The notes below the pieces were generated by a model. It was given only the letters and a program-made list of their open reading frames with translations, did not search any database and was not told where the DNA came from. Made by a program: the position numbers and the translations under genes. Positions 60,399 through 64,000 of a DNA stretch of 64,000 nucleotides are shown piece after piece; positions within the stretch are counted from its first letter, which is position 1; each line of letters opens with the position of its first letter. The stretch is from the NCBI GenBank assembly GCA_030248295.1, contig JASANH010000661.1, positions 62,001-126,000 of the forward strand, written 5' to 3'. Source of the DNA: Mesodorylaimus sp. YZB2_4. Taxonomy: Eukaryota > Nematoda > Enoplea > Dorylaimida > Dorylaimidae.

Positions 60399-62876
60399 CT
60401 ACGAGACAGCATTTGCCACGACATTTTCATAGTTGTTGTCGTTGTTATCACTGATTGCTTCGTGCTTCCTCTGTTTCTGCACCGCGCAAGTAACACAGAA
60501 CATCACCAGTTGGGCCACTGTCATCAGTGTACCACCAATAAATGGACCCAAGGTGCCTCCTATGTTGTTCAACAACTGAGTAAACGAATAGCGAATATAC
60601 AATTGTGACCAGCATCCCTGGCGGTTGGGAGTAATCGGTACGCTCCCCTGGCTGGGAGACGTCAACCTCTCTGGTTGATGTTTCTAGGGCACGTATAGTC
60701 GCCAGACTTGTCTACCTCCAGTTGGAGTTTCTTGCCTAGAGACTTCGGTCTCGACTATCTCCCGCCGCCTGGTGCGCTGGGTACACTGGCGTCACGAACC
60801 TAAGGGCCTTCTTCGGATGTAAGCCCCTTATAGACTAGAGGGTGAGCCCAGGTGGTAGTGGTGAATGCTGGACCGGCGCGTCTTGCGCTCGCTGTGGCCT
60901 GGGGTTCCCTGCATGTGTACTCCCACCCGACTTCGGTCTGGGTTACCTCCACTGAGGTACCAGAGACCCGCGGGCGAAATTGAAACGCCAGGTGAAGGTT
61001 TGGCGAGCCTTAGATGCTCCTTGTAGCGCGACGGTGGGAACACCTAGCGCTGATAAGGCACCATCACTGGAGTGTTAATTCTCCCAGTTGGAGAATGTTT
61101 CCAACGGTGGGAGGAATGTAACCAGCATCCCTGGCGGTCGGGAGTAATCGATACGCTCCCCTGGCTGGGAGACGTCAACCTCTCTGGTTGATGTTTCTAG
61201 GGCACGTATAGTCGCTAGACTTGCCTACCTCCAGTTGGAGTTACTTGCCTAGACACTTCGGTCTCGACTGTCGTCCGCCGCCTCCCGTGGTTACACAATT
61301 CACGCGATACCAAGGTCCCTCCTTGATAGACGGCCGTGTGTCTGATTTTGACTGATAAGACAGACATATTCTCGTTCATCCTCATCGCTCTCATGTCCAT
61401 TGCCGAATAAATCTATTGCGCTTGTAAGGTGGTGTCAAAAATTAGTATCTCGCATTTTGGTGGGCACTTCTTCACGCAATAATCTGCTGCTTTCGCGCCG
61501 ATGTCCTTATTGACCTTGGAATAGTGAAGGAAGTCAAACAAATTCCAGTTGTCCGTTGGATATCGATTCTCGATCATGTTGCATACATTTCTCGGTGAAA
61601 TGTCCTCGTCGGTGATCGCTAGCCACAGCAAAGTGCCGCTCAATATTTCGGCATACAGTGTGTTATGGCACCCTGCTAAGCATCTTTCCGGTGAGGAAGA
61701 GTCGTCATCTACTTTGATATCTCTGCACATTAAATCCCGTCTGCTCAAGGAAATAAATTTCTGCGCACTAAATTTGATGAGATTTTTATGAAAAGCTCGT
61801 ATCCCTAGTCTTGGATGAAAGGGCACATGCGCGCCAAGCATTGGATGGAAATGCAAGTTCCAAGAAAGGGAATCTTGAACAAGTCCTTGTGTCTGCTCTA
61901 TAAATTGGATATGCACTTGCCGATAGCCAGAATAAGCCCCAAATCTAGGTTCCACTGGCTTTAAATCAAAAGCGTGGCAAATATTTTGGTCCAAAAGGAC
62001 TCTTATAGCCGTGCTATTTTCGCGACAACGTCGACATTGGTAAGTGGGTATCATAGAGCTGGAATCAACCTTAAGTTGAAAAGCGGGTGAGAAATACAAG
62101 TAGTAGTCAAGTAGGGAGGTGAAATTGCGGGAGTCTTAAACTGATAGAAACTAAGCCTCAGCTGCATCCAAGTCATCCATTTGCTCCAAAAATACTTCAG
62201 AAATGTAGGATATAACGTTAGAATACTTGAAGGAATCGATGGTCAAATCGAGACGAATCGCCTTATCGACATCGAACCATGCTTTCGGGCAAAGACATAT
62301 CGGTGAGAAGGCGTGCTCTAATTCGCCAGCTAACTGCACCTGAAATGCAAGTTTCGAAGCAAGTTTGGAAAAGATAGGAAGCAACACTAACCTGCTATGA
62401 CGGCCTAAATTCCTTCAAAGAAAAGTCCATACTCAAAGTGCGTACAGCGTTATACAGACAAGGGTGCCTACTGCGTAGCGTAGGCTTGTTCGAATTATTA
62501 ACTACTCGTATTCCTGTTCTGTGCCTGCTTGTGCATAGACAACGATAAGATACAAAATCAATAAATGCCACTTATGAAAAATATACGTACTGTACACTCG
62601 TGGCTGTCGGATACCTCGAATAGTCACACGTTGTCTCGTACAAATAGAACATTGTCGCGCCAGCAGCCAGCGAAAACAGCCCTGCCCAAATGTACCTCAA
62701 TACTTGGTTCTAGCTGATTATGGCCTCTCTCGAACCAACTACCGCCACAGTTTCGACTAACCGACTGCCGACGGAACCTGAAATTCAGATAAAATAAGGA
62801 AAAGGAAAATCATTTTTGAATCCTACTAGTCCCATTCGCACTTACCAGATCCATCTGGTTTAGTGGCCTTTGGCAT
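60399..62876 (-). pseudogene. DEG/ENaC channel E, pseudogene
   Basis: The three-exon structure of the family is kept (about 62876-62846, 62777-62596, 62339-60399). Lesions are clear: TAG in exon 2 (EAIIS-stop), two stops early in exon 3 (after AEA and FLSV), one after TTLQAQ near 61,411, and a 690-bp insertion (60,605-61,294) that splits SRELC from RYSFTQLLNNIGGTLG. Removing one copy of the 6-bp duplication shows the original junction was continuous in frame. Elsewhere the channel is recognisable: VVGSREAI, RCRRC, KPVEPRFGAYSGYR, CLAGCHNTLY, CVKKCPPKCE, GGTLGPFIGGTLMT. Closest to channel D. Confidence 0.88.
60605..61294 (+). mobile_element. Hairpin-rich element inserted in pseudogene E
   Basis: The 690-bp element is flanked by ACAATT on both sides (60599-60604 and 61295-61300), a 6-bp target duplication. 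Its ends are GTGACCA and TGGTTAC (inverted). A block of ~169 bp at the left end (60605-60773) is repeated directly near the right end (61118-61286). The block contains several short perfect hairpins, among them GAGAC-TTCG-GTCTC (60739-60752), CAACC/GGTTG and CTCCA/TGGAG; the middle has another TTCG-loop hairpin (60925-60943). No protein is encoded. Related copies are at 36,157-36,441 and at the window end. Confidence 0.8.
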
Positions 62877-63915
62877 TGCACGCGCTTGGACATCAGGAGA
62901 TTTCTTCAAGCGAAATAATTTTGGTCCTGTTCCAGGAAGAGTGGGCGATAACTCTTTCTTTTGTATGCAATCTTACTCATCTATTTCCTGCTACTTAATA
63001 CTCCCATCCATTCCTCTGCTATTAATGGAGGCTGTCCGTCTCTTGGAAAAGACAGACGTTAGAAGTTATCATTCTCTAATCGTAAGTCATGTGAACGATG
63101 ACACGAGAAACATAAATGTCGAAAACGGACCTATTCTAGCGACAATGAAGACAGAATAATTATGAAACATCACACTCAATGTACCATGGAGTCACGCTCG
63201 CACGCTCGAGCGAACATTCGCTTTTCTAATTTAGCAAATGTGTGGGATATTTAAGTTTGAGAAGCATAAATATTTGAAGTGCCCCAGGTAACTGTTGTAA
63301 TAGGCGTGGATACCTTATCTACACCTATCAGTGCACTGACTCAGAGAACTGGTCTGCCTTCCCTAGGTCGGGCCAGACATCGAGACCGAGTGACTGGTTT
63401 GGTTTGCATGAATTGGGCAGTGACTGGTATCGAGTTCCTGGTCTGAATTGCACTCCGGGCAATTGGGCTCAGGACCATCACAACCTCCGTCAGGACCGAA
63501 ACGTGCCGCCGCCCTCTAAGTTGTGAGCCTAAACGGCATTTATGTGTGGTTGACGAATAAACGATACTCGAGGTGTCGTGGGCTGCGGGGTTCGTTCCTG
63601 TGGCTAAGGCCGTCCATCATCATATTTTATTCTTAACCAAACGCTGGAAGCGGACTCATGGGTTAAGAAACATACAAATTAAACACAGCCAGTGAAAAAA
63701 AACCGATCAAACCAGTCGGAGAACGAGACCATCCTGCAGAACCCTAAGCGACTTCAAGTGGCATACCATTCCAAAGCGATACGGCACAGAAAATAAAAGT
63801 TTGCTAAAAGGCCTCGAAAGTGTGTGTAGGGACAATCAGGTAATGGTCAATGTCAGCAAGGTGAGTACTCACACGAACATGATCAGACTTATGCACGAAG
63901 CGAGGACATACCCAA
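62877..63915. other. Intergenic, no gene recognised
   Basis: The plus-strand 98-codon frame at 62863-63159 overlaps exon 1 of pseudogene E in antisense and has no domain. Nothing else was recognised. Confidence 0.4.
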
Positions 63916-63993
63916 GGGGGTTGACGTCTCCCAGCCAGGGGAGAGTTCGATCACTCGCTCCCACTCGCCATGGCCTACCCGGCGGTGGGTTAC
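63916..63993 (-). mobile_element. Hairpin-rich element, partial copy at window end
   Basis: On the minus strand it starts GTAACCCACC and continues to CCCTGGCTGGGAGACGTCAA, a 20-base stretch identical to that in the 60.6-kb element. CCATGGCGAGTGGGAG is close to the start of the 36.2-kb copy. Only about 78 bp is visible as a match; it may be a truncated copy. Confidence 0.65.
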
Positions 63994-64000
63994 ACTGTAC

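Noticed and set aside
62863-63159. 98-codon plus-strand frame
   Set aside because: Antisense to the first exon of channel pseudogene E; no domain or splice context.

Overview
This is a eukaryotic nuclear window from a small-bodied protostome, most likely a nematode. Genes have many exons with canonical GT...AG introns, often only 50-80 nt long. The gene families are animal: ionotropic-receptor (IR) type glutamate receptors, DEG/ENaC channels, an SLC6 transporter, an XMAP215/CKAP5 protein and DDX3. The nematode lean rests on a chemoreceptor-like GPCR resembling the nematode Sra/Srab group and on a CKAP5 orthologue with only three TOG arrays, as in C. elegans ZYG-9. Another compact ecdysozoan, such as a tardigrade, cannot be excluded from sequence alone.

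Layout: 1.9-3.1 kb divergent class A GPCR (+); 3.6-10.7 kb CKAP5/XMAP215 orthologue (-, 26 exons, 1,469 aa); 11.9-13.2 kb intronless IR receptor (+); 14.6-18.3 kb SLC6 amino-acid transporter (+); 19.4-20.1 kb globin with a long N-terminal tail (+); 23.0-26.8 kb DDX3/Belle RNA helicase (+, 13 exons). This left half is gene-rich and mostly intact.

From about 29 kb the window becomes repeat-rich and degenerate: a frameshifted chemoreceptor (-), a second intronless IR receptor (-), an ABCC/MRP transporter that has lost its second membrane domain (+), a 5'-truncated Ty3/Gypsy element whose integrase is followed by a PWWP domain (+), and a one-strand cluster of five DEG/ENaC channel copies (43.5-62.9 kb, all -). 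Three channel copies look intact (500, 490 and 529 aa) and two are pseudogenes carrying insertions. LINE fragments, fold-back elements and a hairpin-rich element family are scattered between and inside genes.

CKAP5 (microtubule growth) and DDX3 (translation and mRNA remodelling) are housekeeping genes. The GPCRs, IR receptors, DEG/ENaC channels and SLC6 transporter form a sensory and neuronal set. The most striking observation is the PWWP chromatin-reader domain directly downstream of the Gypsy integrase GPY/F module. The hairpin-rich element family with 6-bp target duplications and the near-perfect TTAA-flanked snapback inside a channel intron come next.
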